From positions 1,054,001-1,118,000 of the forward strand of contig NZ_CP141590.1 of assembly GCF_035581365.1 (NCBI RefSeq): a stretch of DNA of 64,000 nt, written 5' to 3'. The stretch's first letter is position 1, and the number at the start of each line of letters is the position of its first letter. The translations under genes and the position numbers were made by a program. A model generated the notes under the pieces. The model was given only the letters and a program-made list of their open reading frames with translations, did no database searches and was not told the DNA's origin. The DNA comes from Tsuneonella sp. CC-YZS046 (GTDB lineage: Bacteria > Pseudomonadota > Alphaproteobacteria > Sphingomonadales > Sphingomonadaceae). Of this stretch, positions 36,826-46,005 are shown in pieces.

Positions 36826-38631
36826 TCAAGCCCTTGTCGCATTGTCCGCCCAGGCGGCATCCTCAATATGCAATTCCGCCTGGCGCTTGCTGGCCCAATC
36901 GTCGATTTTCGCACGCCCGACCAGCCAGAGCGCGCGGTTGCGGGAGCCATGCAGCAGTGTCTGGCCCAATTCACTTTCCGCTGCGCGAAACGCAACGGCC
37001 TTGAAAGAGGCGCCATCATTGCCCCTGGCGATCACGCGCACATGATCCTTCCCCACAATATCGGCCTTCAGCACGCGGATGGGACCGACCGCGACCCTCG
37101 GTCCGGGCCAGCCCACGCCAAAAGGACCGGCACGTTCCAGCGTCTCCACCAGCTCTGGCGTCAGCCCCCCAGGCGCCAGACCGATATCGACGAGCATTTC
37201 CTGATTTGCCGTGGCGCTTGCAACGGCGGAGCCGAGCCGGTCATCTAGCCAATCGGCCAGATGTGAAAGCTTGTCCGATTCGATCGTCAGGCCCGCAGCC
37301 ATCGCGTGTCCGCCGCCAGCCACCAGCAGGCCTTGCTCACGCGCACCGATGATCGCTGCCCCAAGGTCCACGCCCGTGATCGACCGGCCCGATCCCTTGC
37401 CCAGACCGTTTCCATCGGCGCCCAGCGCGATCACCAATGCCGGCTTGCCCGTCTTCTCCTTCAGGCGGCCGGCAACTATCCCGATCACGCCGGGATGCCA
37501 ATCGTAACCGGCTGCAACGATCACGGCCCGGTTATGCTGCGCATCCAGCTGGGCCTCGGCGGCTTCCTGCACAGCAGCCTCGATCGCTCGCCGCTCCTCG
37601 TTCAGGGCTGAAAGCTGTGTTGCGATAGCCCGTGCTTCTTCCGGATCTTCGGTGGTGAGAAGGCGGACACCGAGGGTCGATTCGCCGACACGGCCGCCTG
37701 CGTTGATTCTCGGCCCAAGGGCAAACCCCAGATCGCTGCACGTAGGCGCGCGGTTGAGGCGGCTTGCATCTATCAGCGCCGCCATGCCGGTGTTTTCCCG
37801 CCGGGCCATCACTTTCAGGCCTTGCGCTACCATCGCGCGATTCAGGCCATGGAGCGCGGCGACATCCGCCACCGTTCCAAGTGCGACGAGATCGAGCAGA
37901 GCGAACAGGTCCGGCTCGGCCCTGGTTTCAAAGAAGCCGCGATGGCGCAAGGTGCGCAACGTAGCGATGGCAAGCAGAAAGGCGACCCCGACCGCTGCCA
38001 GATGCCCATGCGCGGCGGCCAGATCGCTCTCGTCGAGCCGGTTGGGATTGACGAGAGCGGTGGCGACCGGAAGCTGCGCCGAACATTTGTGGTGATCCAC
38101 CACGATCACGTCCACTCCGGCTGCGTGTGCTTGGGCGAGGGCATCATGCGCCATCGCTCCGCAATCGACCGTGACGATCAGGCTGCTGCCATTGGCGGCA
38201 AGCCGGACGAGCGCTTCCGCGCTGGGGCCATATCCTTCCAGCAAGCGATCGGGAATGTAGAAATCCGCGCTGTGCCCCAGGGCTTTCACAAGCCTCACCA
38301 GCAAGGCGCTGCTGGTTGCGCCATCCACGTCATAATCTCCGTAGATCGTGATCTTCTCGCTGGTAAGGATTGCCTGGGCAAGCCGTTCCGCCGCGACATC
38401 CATGTCTCTGAAGGCGGATGGGTCCGGCAGGAATTCCCGCAAGGTCGGATTGCTGTGGCGGGCAATATCCTCGCGAGCTACGCCTCTTGCCAGCAGAAGC
38501 TGGGAAATGATGTCATCCTGCAGACCGGCGGCGCCTGCCGCCATGTCCATGTTGCCGCCGCGCCAGCGCCATGCCCGCCCGCCGAGCGAGCAGTCCACTC
38601 CCAATGCAGTCATTGCCACGCGAGAAACCAT
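36826..38631 (-). CDS. recJ: Single-stranded-DNA-specific exonuclease RecJ
   Basis: A 5'-3' exonuclease used in recombination and mismatch repair, about 601 residues. The DHH-family motifs are clear: IYGDYDVDGATSSALL, VTVDCGAMAHDAL, VVDHHKCSAQLP and, late in the core, GGGHAMAAGLTIE. The OB-fold C-terminal part includes FGVGWPGPRVAV and VIARGNDGASFKAVAFR. The start is uncertain: ATG at 38631 and 38613 and TTG at 38640 are all possible, and none has a well-spaced ribosome site. Confidence 0.93.
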   Translation of the reverse strand: MVSRVAMTALGVDCSLGGRAWRWRGGNMDMAAGAAGLQDDIISQLLLARGVAREDIARHSNPTLREFLPDPSAFRDMDVAAERLAQAILTSEKITIYGDYDVDGATSSALLVRLVKALGHSADFYIPDRLLEGYGPSAEALVRLAANGSSLIVTVDCGAMAHDALAQAHAAGVDVIVVDHHKCSAQLPVATALVNPNRLDESDLAAAHGHLAAVGVAFLLAIATLRTLRHRGFFETRAEPDLFALLDLVALGTVADVAALHGLNRAMVAQGLKVMARRENTGMAALIDASRLNRAPTCSDLGFALGPRINAGGRVGESTLGVRLLTTEDPEEARAIATQLSALNEERRAIEAAVQEAAEAQLDAQHNRAVIVAAGYDWHPGVIGIVAGRLKEKTGKPALVIALGADGNGLGKGSGRSITGVDLGAAIIGAREQGLLVAGGGHAMAAGLTIESDKLSHLADWLDDRLGSAVASATANQEMLVDIGLAPGGLTPELVETLERAGPFGVGWPGPRVAVGPIRVLKADIVGKDHVRVIARGNDGASFKAVAFRAAESELGQTLLHGSRNRALWLVGRAKIDDWASKRQAELHIEDAAWADNATRA

Positions 38632-38758
38632 TCCTCTCAACTAGACTACGCATAGGAATGCGCAAAGATTGATCGGTCAGTTTCCCCATACGAATTTGCA
38701 GGCGCGATGGCTGCGAATCGATTATGAAGCGATCATACTTTGTCAGGGAGTTGGGTGG

Positions 38759-39976
38759 ATGGGTGTTGCTCGCAAGGCGTTGCTTCTTTCGGCTGTGTGT
38801 GCGGTGGCTGGCGCTGCCGTGTCGGTATATGCTCAACAAAAGCCGTCCAGCGGCCCGATCGCGCGGTATGATATGCGTGCGGGCACGATTTCCGGCATGG
38901 GCAGCATGGGCGCCGGCTCCATGATGGGCATGATGTTCGGCGGGGGGCGATCGAACAACGCCCAGCATGAGCTGTTGCTGAGACTCGGCTCGTCGAGCGC
39001 TCCGGCGAAGGGAGCGCCAAAGGCGGATCACTTCATGCCTCCGGTCGCCAAGCTCGGGAAATCGGTGGCGCTGGTCACGCCTCGCGAGGAACGGGAAGCG
39101 ACCGACGAACTCCCGCAAAAGCCGAAGGGGCGCATTCTGGTCTATTGGGGATGTGGTGCCACCGCCCCGAAAGGGCAGCCGGTGGTGATCGATCTTTCCA
39201 AGCTTGCTGCAGGGCAGGTGCCGCCGGGGCTGTGGACATCGGCGATCGCGCGCGATCTCGGGCCGACCATCAACAACAGCCGGACGTTCGGGCGCTGGCC
39301 CGCGGAAGATGGGAAATACGCCAAGCCCGATAGCTCCCTGATCGGTGCGCACAGGATTGCCGGGAATTATTCGCCGGAGATTTCCTTCACTCTCACCAAG
39401 GATTTCATGGCCGCGCTCAATTCGTCGACAAGAACGCAGGCAGGCGGCGCCACAGTGCTGAGCTGGACGGGGATTCCCGATGCGACCGGCTATCTCGCTT
39501 TCCTGTTCGGCGGCCGCCAGGGTGCCAATGGCGAGATGACCGATATGGTGATGTGGTCGAGCAGCTCCACCCGTCAATTCGGCGGCGGTCTGGCCGATTG
39601 GCTTTCGCCATCCCAAGTCGCCGGCCTGGTCCGCGACAAGACGGTGATGGCGCCTTCCACCACGAGCTGCCTGATCCCGGCGGAAGTGAAACGGGATGCG
39701 CCGGATTTCCGCTTCGGCACGCTGACCGCGTTCGGCCCGGAAGAGAATTTCGCCTATCCGCCGCGTCCGACATCCGCATCCACGCCCTGGAATCTGGAAT
39801 GGACGGCGCGCATCCGGCATCGTTCCATGACTAGCTGGATGGAGGCGCAGGGAATGTCGATGGGCGGGATGGGTAACTCCTCCTCCGAAGGGCAATCCGC
39901 GCCCCAGCAGAAGTGCAAGCCGAAGGGCGGCTTTGGGGGTCTGCTCGGCGGAGTGATGGGTTCGTCCGGCTGCTGA
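38759..39976 (+). CDS. Exported protein with Met/Gly-rich segments, function unknown
   Basis: 405 residues from the ATG at 38759, with AGGGAG upstream. A signal peptide ends SVYAQQ (residue 25). Residues 46-63 are unusually rich in Met and Gly (SGMGSMGAGSMMGMMFGGG), and a second such stretch (GMSMGGMGNSSS) lies near the end, before a C-terminal GGFGGLLGGVMGSSGC. The core carries repeated beta-type segments (ILVYWGCGATAPKGQPVVIDLSKL, ATVLSWTGIPDATGYLAFLFGG). Similar proteins occur in sphingomonads without a known role. Metal binding by the Met-rich parts is only a thought. Confidence 0.75.
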   Translation: MGVARKALLLSAVCAVAGAAVSVYAQQKPSSGPIARYDMRAGTISGMGSMGAGSMMGMMFGGGRSNNAQHELLLRLGSSSAPAKGAPKADHFMPPVAKLGKSVALVTPREEREATDELPQKPKGRILVYWGCGATAPKGQPVVIDLSKLAAGQVPPGLWTSAIARDLGPTINNSRTFGRWPAEDGKYAKPDSSLIGAHRIAGNYSPEISFTLTKDFMAALNSSTRTQAGGATVLSWTGIPDATGYLAFLFGGRQGANGEMTDMVMWSSSSTRQFGGGLADWLSPSQVAGLVRDKTVMAPSTTSCLIPAEVKRDAPDFRFGTLTAFGPEENFAYPPRPTSASTPWNLEWTARIRHRSMTSWMEAQGMSMGGMGNSSSEGQSAPQQKCKPKGGFGGLLGGVMGSSGC

Positions 39977-39979
39977 TTC

Positions 39980-40453
39980 TTGCTGGCGATCATCTGGCAT
40001 AGCCGGACCGGGGCCGCGCAGGCCATGGCGCAAGCTGCGGCTGCTGGGGCAGGTTCGCGAGCATATCTGATTGGCGCGGAGCAGGTGCGGCCGGGCGATT
40101 TTCTGGCGGCGAAGGGCTATCTGTTCGTCTGCCCGGAAAACCTTGCGAGCATGAGCGGGGCGATGAAGGAGATGTTCGATCGCTGTTACTATCCGGTTCT
40201 CGGCCGGATAGAGGGGCGCGCTTACGCCACGGCGATTGCGGCGGGATCGGACGGCGCGGGCGCCACCGCGCAAATCGACCGGATCGTGACGGGGTGGAGA
40301 TTGAAACGTGTGGCCGATCCCCTGATCGTCAATCTTCAGGCGCAGACACCGGAAGAGATACTCGCCCCGAAGACCCTCTCCGAAGCCCAATTGCGCAGTT
40401 GCGCGGAGCTTGGCGCCGCTCTCTCGGAAGGATTGGCTTTGGGCATATTCTGA
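39980..40453 (+). CDS. Flavodoxin-like/NAD(P)H oxidoreductase family protein
   Basis: 157 residues beginning with LAIIWHSRTGAAQAMAQAAAAGA, the phosphate-binding loop of flavodoxin-like proteins (SxTGxxxxxA), and a second FMN-loop region FVCPENLASMSGAMKEMFDRCYYPVLGRIEGRAYA, as in WrbA/flavodoxin-like reductases. The only in-frame starts near the N-terminus are TTG at 39980 and weaker codons, with no clear ribosome site, so it may be translated by coupling with the gene four bases upstream. Substrate unknown. Confidence 0.75.
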   Translation: MLAIIWHSRTGAAQAMAQAAAAGAGSRAYLIGAEQVRPGDFLAAKGYLFVCPENLASMSGAMKEMFDRCYYPVLGRIEGRAYATAIAAGSDGAGATAQIDRIVTGWRLKRVADPLIVNLQAQTPEEILAPKTLSEAQLRSCAELGAALSEGLALGIF

Positions 40454-40552
40454 CAGATGCATCCGTAACGGGATCATCCCCCGTCGGAGGACTCGACCTG
40501 CCCATTCTTTGGCTTCACAAACCGGACCTGTTCAACAGGGCGATGGCAAAAC

Positions 40553-41338
40553 ATGAACGATTACAAAGGTGAGTATGGCGTTTCCCTGGCCTTCCCGCCG
40601 GGATTGCGCCCTGATCCCTGCCAGTTGGATGCTTGCGCCCAGGCAAGCGGCGGTTTCTCCATAAGCCAGCATCTGGGTGTCGGCGATTGTGCTGGTGCCA
40701 TTACTTCTTCCTATTTGAGCGAGAGCGGCAGCCCGGTTTCGGTCGAGGCGCTGATATGGGGCTTGACGTTCGATGTGATCGGCCTGGCCCCGGGAGAAGG
40801 CGCGCCCTTGCCTTCCTGCCCATACGACTTCGAGCTTCCGCCCGGGTTCGACATTGCAGGCCATGAAGCGGTCCGCATCCTGCCTGGCCCGCATTTGCGG
40901 GGAGGAGAGCGTCTTGTCCCCATCGTCCGCGCGATGGCTGGGCTTGCGGCGGCGCTGTGCAGCCTGCCGGATCTGGCTGCGGTGGTCTGGCATCCGGCAA
41001 GAAGCCGCATCGCCCCGGCTTATTTCTCCGCGATCGTCGCGAACTGGCTGGAAGGCGGCGTGTTTCCCGCAAGGGGTCTGGTCAGCCTGGGGGAAGTGGC
41101 GGATGGCGCGATGCAAACCGAAGGGGTAGGATTCTTCACCGGGCAGGAACTGCGGATCGAGCCGGAGCTTATGGGCGATCCGGCAGCGGCGACCAGGATT
41201 GCAGTCCGGCTGATCGATCATCTCGTCACGAATGGCTCCCTTGATCGGACCGTGGATATCGCCGGGCCGGAGGGGCGGCTGCTCAGAATAGAGCCTTCCG
41301 AAAACGGCCGCCTTGTCCGGGTCTGGAGCGCAAGCTGA
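40553..41338 (+). CDS. Conserved protein of unknown function
   Basis: 261 residues, no signal peptide or membrane helix. A distinct central part (ERLVPIVRAMAGLAAALCSLPDLAAVVWHPARSRIAPAYFSAIVANWLEGGVFPARGLVSL, residues 122-180) is followed by a TGQELRIEPELMGDPAAATRIAVRLIDHLV segment. The pattern recalls the DUF4261 group, but the likeness is weak and I do not rely on it. It is followed by a convergent leuA after 91 bases. Confidence 0.65.
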   Translation: MNDYKGEYGVSLAFPPGLRPDPCQLDACAQASGGFSISQHLGVGDCAGAITSSYLSESGSPVSVEALIWGLTFDVIGLAPGEGAPLPSCPYDFELPPGFDIAGHEAVRILPGPHLRGGERLVPIVRAMAGLAAALCSLPDLAAVVWHPARSRIAPAYFSAIVANWLEGGVFPARGLVSLGEVADGAMQTEGVGFFTGQELRIEPELMGDPAAATRIAVRLIDHLVTNGSLDRTVDIAGPEGRLLRIEPSENGRLVRVWSAS

Positions 41339-41359
41339 ACTTGGGGTTTCAGCAGTGGA

Positions 41360-41406
41360 GAGGGGCGGATCTTGCGCCCGAATTGCGCAAAACCCGCTCA
41401 CCCCTC
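41360..41406. terminator. Nested hairpin between convergent genes
   Basis: GAGGGG (41360-41365) pairs with CCCCTC (41401-41406), and an inner stem TTGCGC/GCGCAA (41372-41390) sits between. It is placed between the stops of two convergent genes, so it may end both transcripts. There is no good T-run on either side, which keeps confidence low. Confidence 0.35.
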
Positions 41407-41429
41407 GCTCTTCTCGATCTACCAGCGCT

Positions 41430-43109
41430 TCAATCTACCGATGCCGAGTTGGCGGCGCTCAGTATCGCCCTGACGCTTGCCGTGGCCACGTCCGGATCTA
41501 TGCCCACGCCCCATACGATCGTGCCATCAGGGCGCGCACATTCCACATACGCCGCCGCGCGTGCGTCAGTCCCCTTGCTGAGCGCATGTTCGCCGTAATC
41601 CAGCACTTCCATTTCCAGCCCGAAGGTGTCTTTCAGAGTGGCGAGGACGGATGAAATCAATCCATTGCCGCGCCCGCTTACCGATTGCGCTTCGCCATCG
41701 ACACGGATGGTCCCGCTGAACACGCGGGTGCCGTCGCTGGCGCGCGTCTCGTCATAATCGACGAGCTGGAACCGCCGGTTGGCGGTTTGCATATGGTAGG
41801 TCTTGCGAAAGACTTCCCAGATGTCCTCCGCATTCAGCTCGCGGCCCAACTGGTCGGCCAGATCCTGCACATGGCGGGAGAAATGCGCCTGCATCCGCTT
41901 GGGCAGCTTGAGGCCCTTGTCCTGCTCCAGAACCCAGGCGAAACCGCCCTTTCCGCTCTGCGAATTGACCCGGATGACCGCTTCGTAAGTGCGCCCCAGA
42001 TCGGCCGGATCGATCGGCAGGTAGGGCACTCGCCACAGCTCGTCGTTCTGGACTTCGTGCGCGGCGAAGCCCTTCTTGATCGCGTCCTGGTGGCTGCCCG
42101 AAAAGGCGGTGAAGACCAGTTCGCCGCCATAGGGATGGCGTTGATGCACCGGGATCTGGTTGCAATATTCGACCGTCTCGATGACCTTGTCGATATTCGA
42201 GAAATCCAGTCTGGGATCAACGCCTTGCGTATACATGTTGAGAGCTACTGTCACCAGGCAGCAATTACCCGTGCGCTCGCCATTGCCGAACAGGCAGCCC
42301 TCGACGCGATCGGCCCCGGCCATCATGCCCAGTTCGGCCGCCGCCACCCCGGTGCCCCGGTCGTTATGGGTGTGCAGGCTGATGACCACGCTGTCCCGCC
42401 GTGGAATGTTGCGGCAGAAATATTCGATCTGGTCGGCATAGATGTTCGGCGTCGCCGCCTCGACCGTCGCCGGCAGATTAAGGATCAGCGGATGATCGGG
42501 CGTGGGCTGCAGAATATCCATCACCGCTTCGCAGACTTCCAGGCTGAAATCGATCTCCGCGGTGGAGAAGGTTTCCGGGCTGTATTGGAAGTGCCAGTCC
42601 GTGCCGGGGCGGGCTGCGGCTTCGTCGCGCAGGACTTTTGCACCCTTGATCGCGATTTCCTTCACCTCTTCCAGGCTCATCTGGAAGACGATCTGGCGCC
42701 AGGCGGGTGAAACCGCATTATACAGGTGGATGATCGCGGCGCGCGCGCCCTCCAGGCTGTCGAAACTGGTGCGGATCAGGTCCTCGCGCGACTGGGTGAG
42801 GACCTGAACCAGGACATCGTCGGGAATCCGCCCCGAACGGACGAGGCCCTGGATGAAATCGAATTCGGTCGCTCCGGCGGCCGGAAAGCCGATCTCGATT
42901 TCCTTCAGACCGACATCGACCAGCAGGTCGAAGAAGCGGTTCTTCTTCGCGGCATCCATTGGGTCGATGATGGACTGGTTGCCATCGCGTAAATCGGTCG
43001 AGAGCCAGCGCGGCGGTGCGGTGATGACATGGTTCGGCCACTGCCGGTCAGGCAGGGCGATTTGCGGAAACGGCCGGTATTTGACCGATGGATCGGAAAG
43101 CATCGACAT
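41430..43109 (-). CDS. leuA: 2-isopropylmalate synthase
   Basis: It condenses acetyl-CoA with ketoisovalerate in the first committed step to leucine. 559 residues from the ATG at 43107-43109 match the longer LeuA class. The catalytic barrel has STDLRDGNQSIIDPMD, SLHTHNDRGTGVAAAELG and LFGNGERTGN. The C-terminal regulatory (leucine-binding) domain begins after residue 430 and ends GVGIDPDVATASVRAILSA. A Leu-rich leader peptide lies 83 bases upstream. Confidence 0.96.
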   Translation of the reverse strand: MSMLSDPSVKYRPFPQIALPDRQWPNHVITAPPRWLSTDLRDGNQSIIDPMDAAKKNRFFDLLVDVGLKEIEIGFPAAGATEFDFIQGLVRSGRIPDDVLVQVLTQSREDLIRTSFDSLEGARAAIIHLYNAVSPAWRQIVFQMSLEEVKEIAIKGAKVLRDEAAARPGTDWHFQYSPETFSTAEIDFSLEVCEAVMDILQPTPDHPLILNLPATVEAATPNIYADQIEYFCRNIPRRDSVVISLHTHNDRGTGVAAAELGMMAGADRVEGCLFGNGERTGNCCLVTVALNMYTQGVDPRLDFSNIDKVIETVEYCNQIPVHQRHPYGGELVFTAFSGSHQDAIKKGFAAHEVQNDELWRVPYLPIDPADLGRTYEAVIRVNSQSGKGGFAWVLEQDKGLKLPKRMQAHFSRHVQDLADQLGRELNAEDIWEVFRKTYHMQTANRRFQLVDYDETRASDGTRVFSGTIRVDGEAQSVSGRGNGLISSVLATLKDTFGLEMEVLDYGEHALSKGTDARAAAYVECARPDGTIVWGVGIDPDVATASVRAILSAANSASVD

Positions 43110-43158
43110 CTGGAAACAATCTCTTGCTGCGTGGTGTGGAGGGCTGATCGGTTCCCCC

Positions 43159-43176
43159 GGACGGCGTGCGCCGCCC
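43159..43176 (-). promoter_or_regulatory. GC hairpin in the leuA leader, candidate attenuator
   Basis: Between the leader peptide stop and leuA, GGGCGGCG and CGCCGTCC (minus strand) form an eight-pair stem with a GU pair and tight loop. A second stem can form from CCCCCGGGCG at the end of the leader peptide with the GCCCGCGGGC just before this hairpin. Alternative pairing is what attenuation needs, but no U-run follows. Confidence 0.4.
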
Positions 43177-43192
43177 GCGGGCAGCACAAGGT

Positions 43193-43258
43193 TCACGCCC
43201 GGGGGCGTGTAAGTCGCAGCAGCGGGCCAAGGGCCTGGATAGGATGTGTTTCCGTCAT
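43193..43258 (-). CDS. leuL: leuA leader peptide
   Basis: A 21-residue open frame from ATG at 43256-43258 to TGA at 43193-43195. Residues 10-16 are L-G-P-L-L-R-L: four leucines within seven codons (CTT, CTG, CTG, CTT), as in leader peptides that sense charged leucyl-tRNA. It ends 83 bases before leuA and is followed by GC-rich hairpins. The ribosome-binding site is poor. Leader-peptide attenuation of leuA is established in Proteobacteria; here it is inferred. Confidence 0.55.
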   Translation of the reverse strand: MTETHPIQALGPLLRLTRPRA

Positions 43259-43262
43259 GGCT

Positions 43263-43289
43263 GGCGCGCATATGGAGTATATGCGCGCC
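43263..43289. promoter_or_regulatory. Perfect 11-bp inverted repeat before the leuA leader
   Basis: GGCGCGCATAT (43263-43273) and ATATGCGCGCC (43279-43289) flank the five bases GGAGT. On the minus strand the loop side reads TATACT, a possible -10 box. An operator for a dimeric regulator at the leu promoter is the likely meaning; a transcript hairpin is the alternative. Confidence 0.5.
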
Positions 43290-43487
43290 AAAGTCCAGTC
43301 CGAAGCATTACGGAGAGGGGGTTGACACAGTTGACACTGTTCAAGGGTGAAAAAACCGTTCCCCCGGGACGGGGCGAAAGAAGGCGGGAAAACGGCTGAA
43401 ACAGGCAGGTTCATCGCCCGGCTTTAGCCTTTTTCCAGCGCTGTAGGAAAGTGCTGGCGCGCAAGCCGGGCGTTGAGAGATGCCGGG
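43290..43487. other. Non-coding stretch between leuA promoter and the YceI gene
   Basis: No convincing gene on either strand. It holds a tandem TTGACACAG/TTGACACTG (43322-43338) that resembles two overlapping -35 boxes on the plus strand, although no plus-strand gene follows. The rest, including the A-tract at 43350-43356, shows nothing clear. Confidence 0.4.
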
Positions 43488-44138
43488 TTATTTCTTCTCA
43501 AACGCGGCGGTGATGTCCAGTTCCACTTCATCCGATACCAGCGGGACGAAGCCGCTGATGCCGAAATCGGAACGCTTGATCTTCGCCTCGCCTTCAAAGC
43601 CCACGGTTTCGGCCTTGCTCATCGGGTTGGCTCCGGCGCCGGTGAATTCCGCCTCGATGGTGACGGGCTTGGTGATGCCGTTGATCGTCAGATCGCCGGT
43701 GATGAGGGCTTCCTTGCCATCCTCGCCGGGCTTGACCGAGGTGGAAACGAAAGTTGCCGCGGCAGGGGCGGGGCCGAAGAAATCGGGCTTGGCGCCATCC
43801 TTGCCCGGCCGGAAAAGATGCTCGGTCAGGCCAGCGCTGGCCGTGGTGACTTCGGCAATCGGGATCGTGACCGAAAGCCTGGCGGCCGAGAGATTGGCCG
43901 GGTCCAGCTCCAGCGTGCCGCTGACATTGCCGAAGATGCCGAAATAGTCATTGAAGCCCAGATGGTCGACGCGCCAGCCCACCAGGGTATGCGCGGGATC
44001 GGCGGCATAGGAACCGGCTGTGACCCGGCTGACATCCTCCACGCCCGGCAATGCGGGCTGCTGATGGTGATCGGCAAGAAGCGGGGTCGCGGCAAGCACA
44101 AGGACGGGGGCAACGGCGGCAAATGCAATCAGTCTCAT
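43488..44138 (-). CDS. YceI family periplasmic protein
   Basis: 216 residues from the ATG at 44136-44138, with a signal peptide ending LLADHH. The YceI lipocalin-like barrel is shown by SYAADPAHTLVGWRVDHLGFNDYFGIFGNVSGTLELDP (the opening D-x-x-H-T-x-x-x-x-x-V-x-H pattern), ALITGDLTINGITKPVTIEAEFTG and SDFGISGFVPLVSDEVELDITAAFEK. Members bind polyisoprenoids or act in stress. It stands between ilvC and leuA on the same strand, after the ilvC terminator, so it is probably a separate unit. Confidence 0.92.
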   Translation of the reverse strand: MRLIAFAAVAPVLVLAATPLLADHHQQPALPGVEDVSRVTAGSYAADPAHTLVGWRVDHLGFNDYFGIFGNVSGTLELDPANLSAARLSVTIPIAEVTTASAGLTEHLFRPGKDGAKPDFFGPAPAAATFVSTSVKPGEDGKEALITGDLTINGITKPVTIEAEFTGAGANPMSKAETVGFEGEAKIKRSDFGISGFVPLVSDEVELDITAAFEKK

Positions 44139-44263
44139 GATCTGGCTCCGAAATTTGCGATGGGAAGGCCCAAATTGAAAGGAAGATGGATGAGATGGCG
44201 CGCAAGCGGCCGTAATGCAACCGCATGACAGGACTGTAACATCGTTCGCCGAGAAACAGAAAC

Positions 44264-44309
44264 GCCCGCGCGTCGACCCCGCCGGTAATTTGGAGGGCAA
44301 CGCGCGGGC
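44264..44309 (-). terminator. Terminator of ilvC
   Basis: On the minus strand GCCCGCGCGT pairs perfectly over ten bases with ACGCGCGGGC (plus 44264-44273 and 44300-44309), followed by GTTTCTGTTTC. It lies about 45 bases after the ilvC stop. The loop is long (26 bases) but can fold further. Confidence 0.55.
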
Positions 44310-44354
44310 GCGGAAAATCGTTTCAGAGCGTGGCGCGATGAGCGCCCCGCCGGA

Positions 44355-46004
<1,650 letters not shown>

Positions 46005-46005
<1 letters not shown>

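Noticed and set aside
40454-40552. Possible tRNA-like or attachment remnant between two genes
   Set aside because: A short ACGGG/CCCGT hairpin is present, but no T-arm or cloverleaf can be made.
43110-43271. Long N-terminal extension of leuA
   Set aside because: It covers the leader peptide region and the GC hairpins in another frame; the family N-terminus fits the ATG at 43109.
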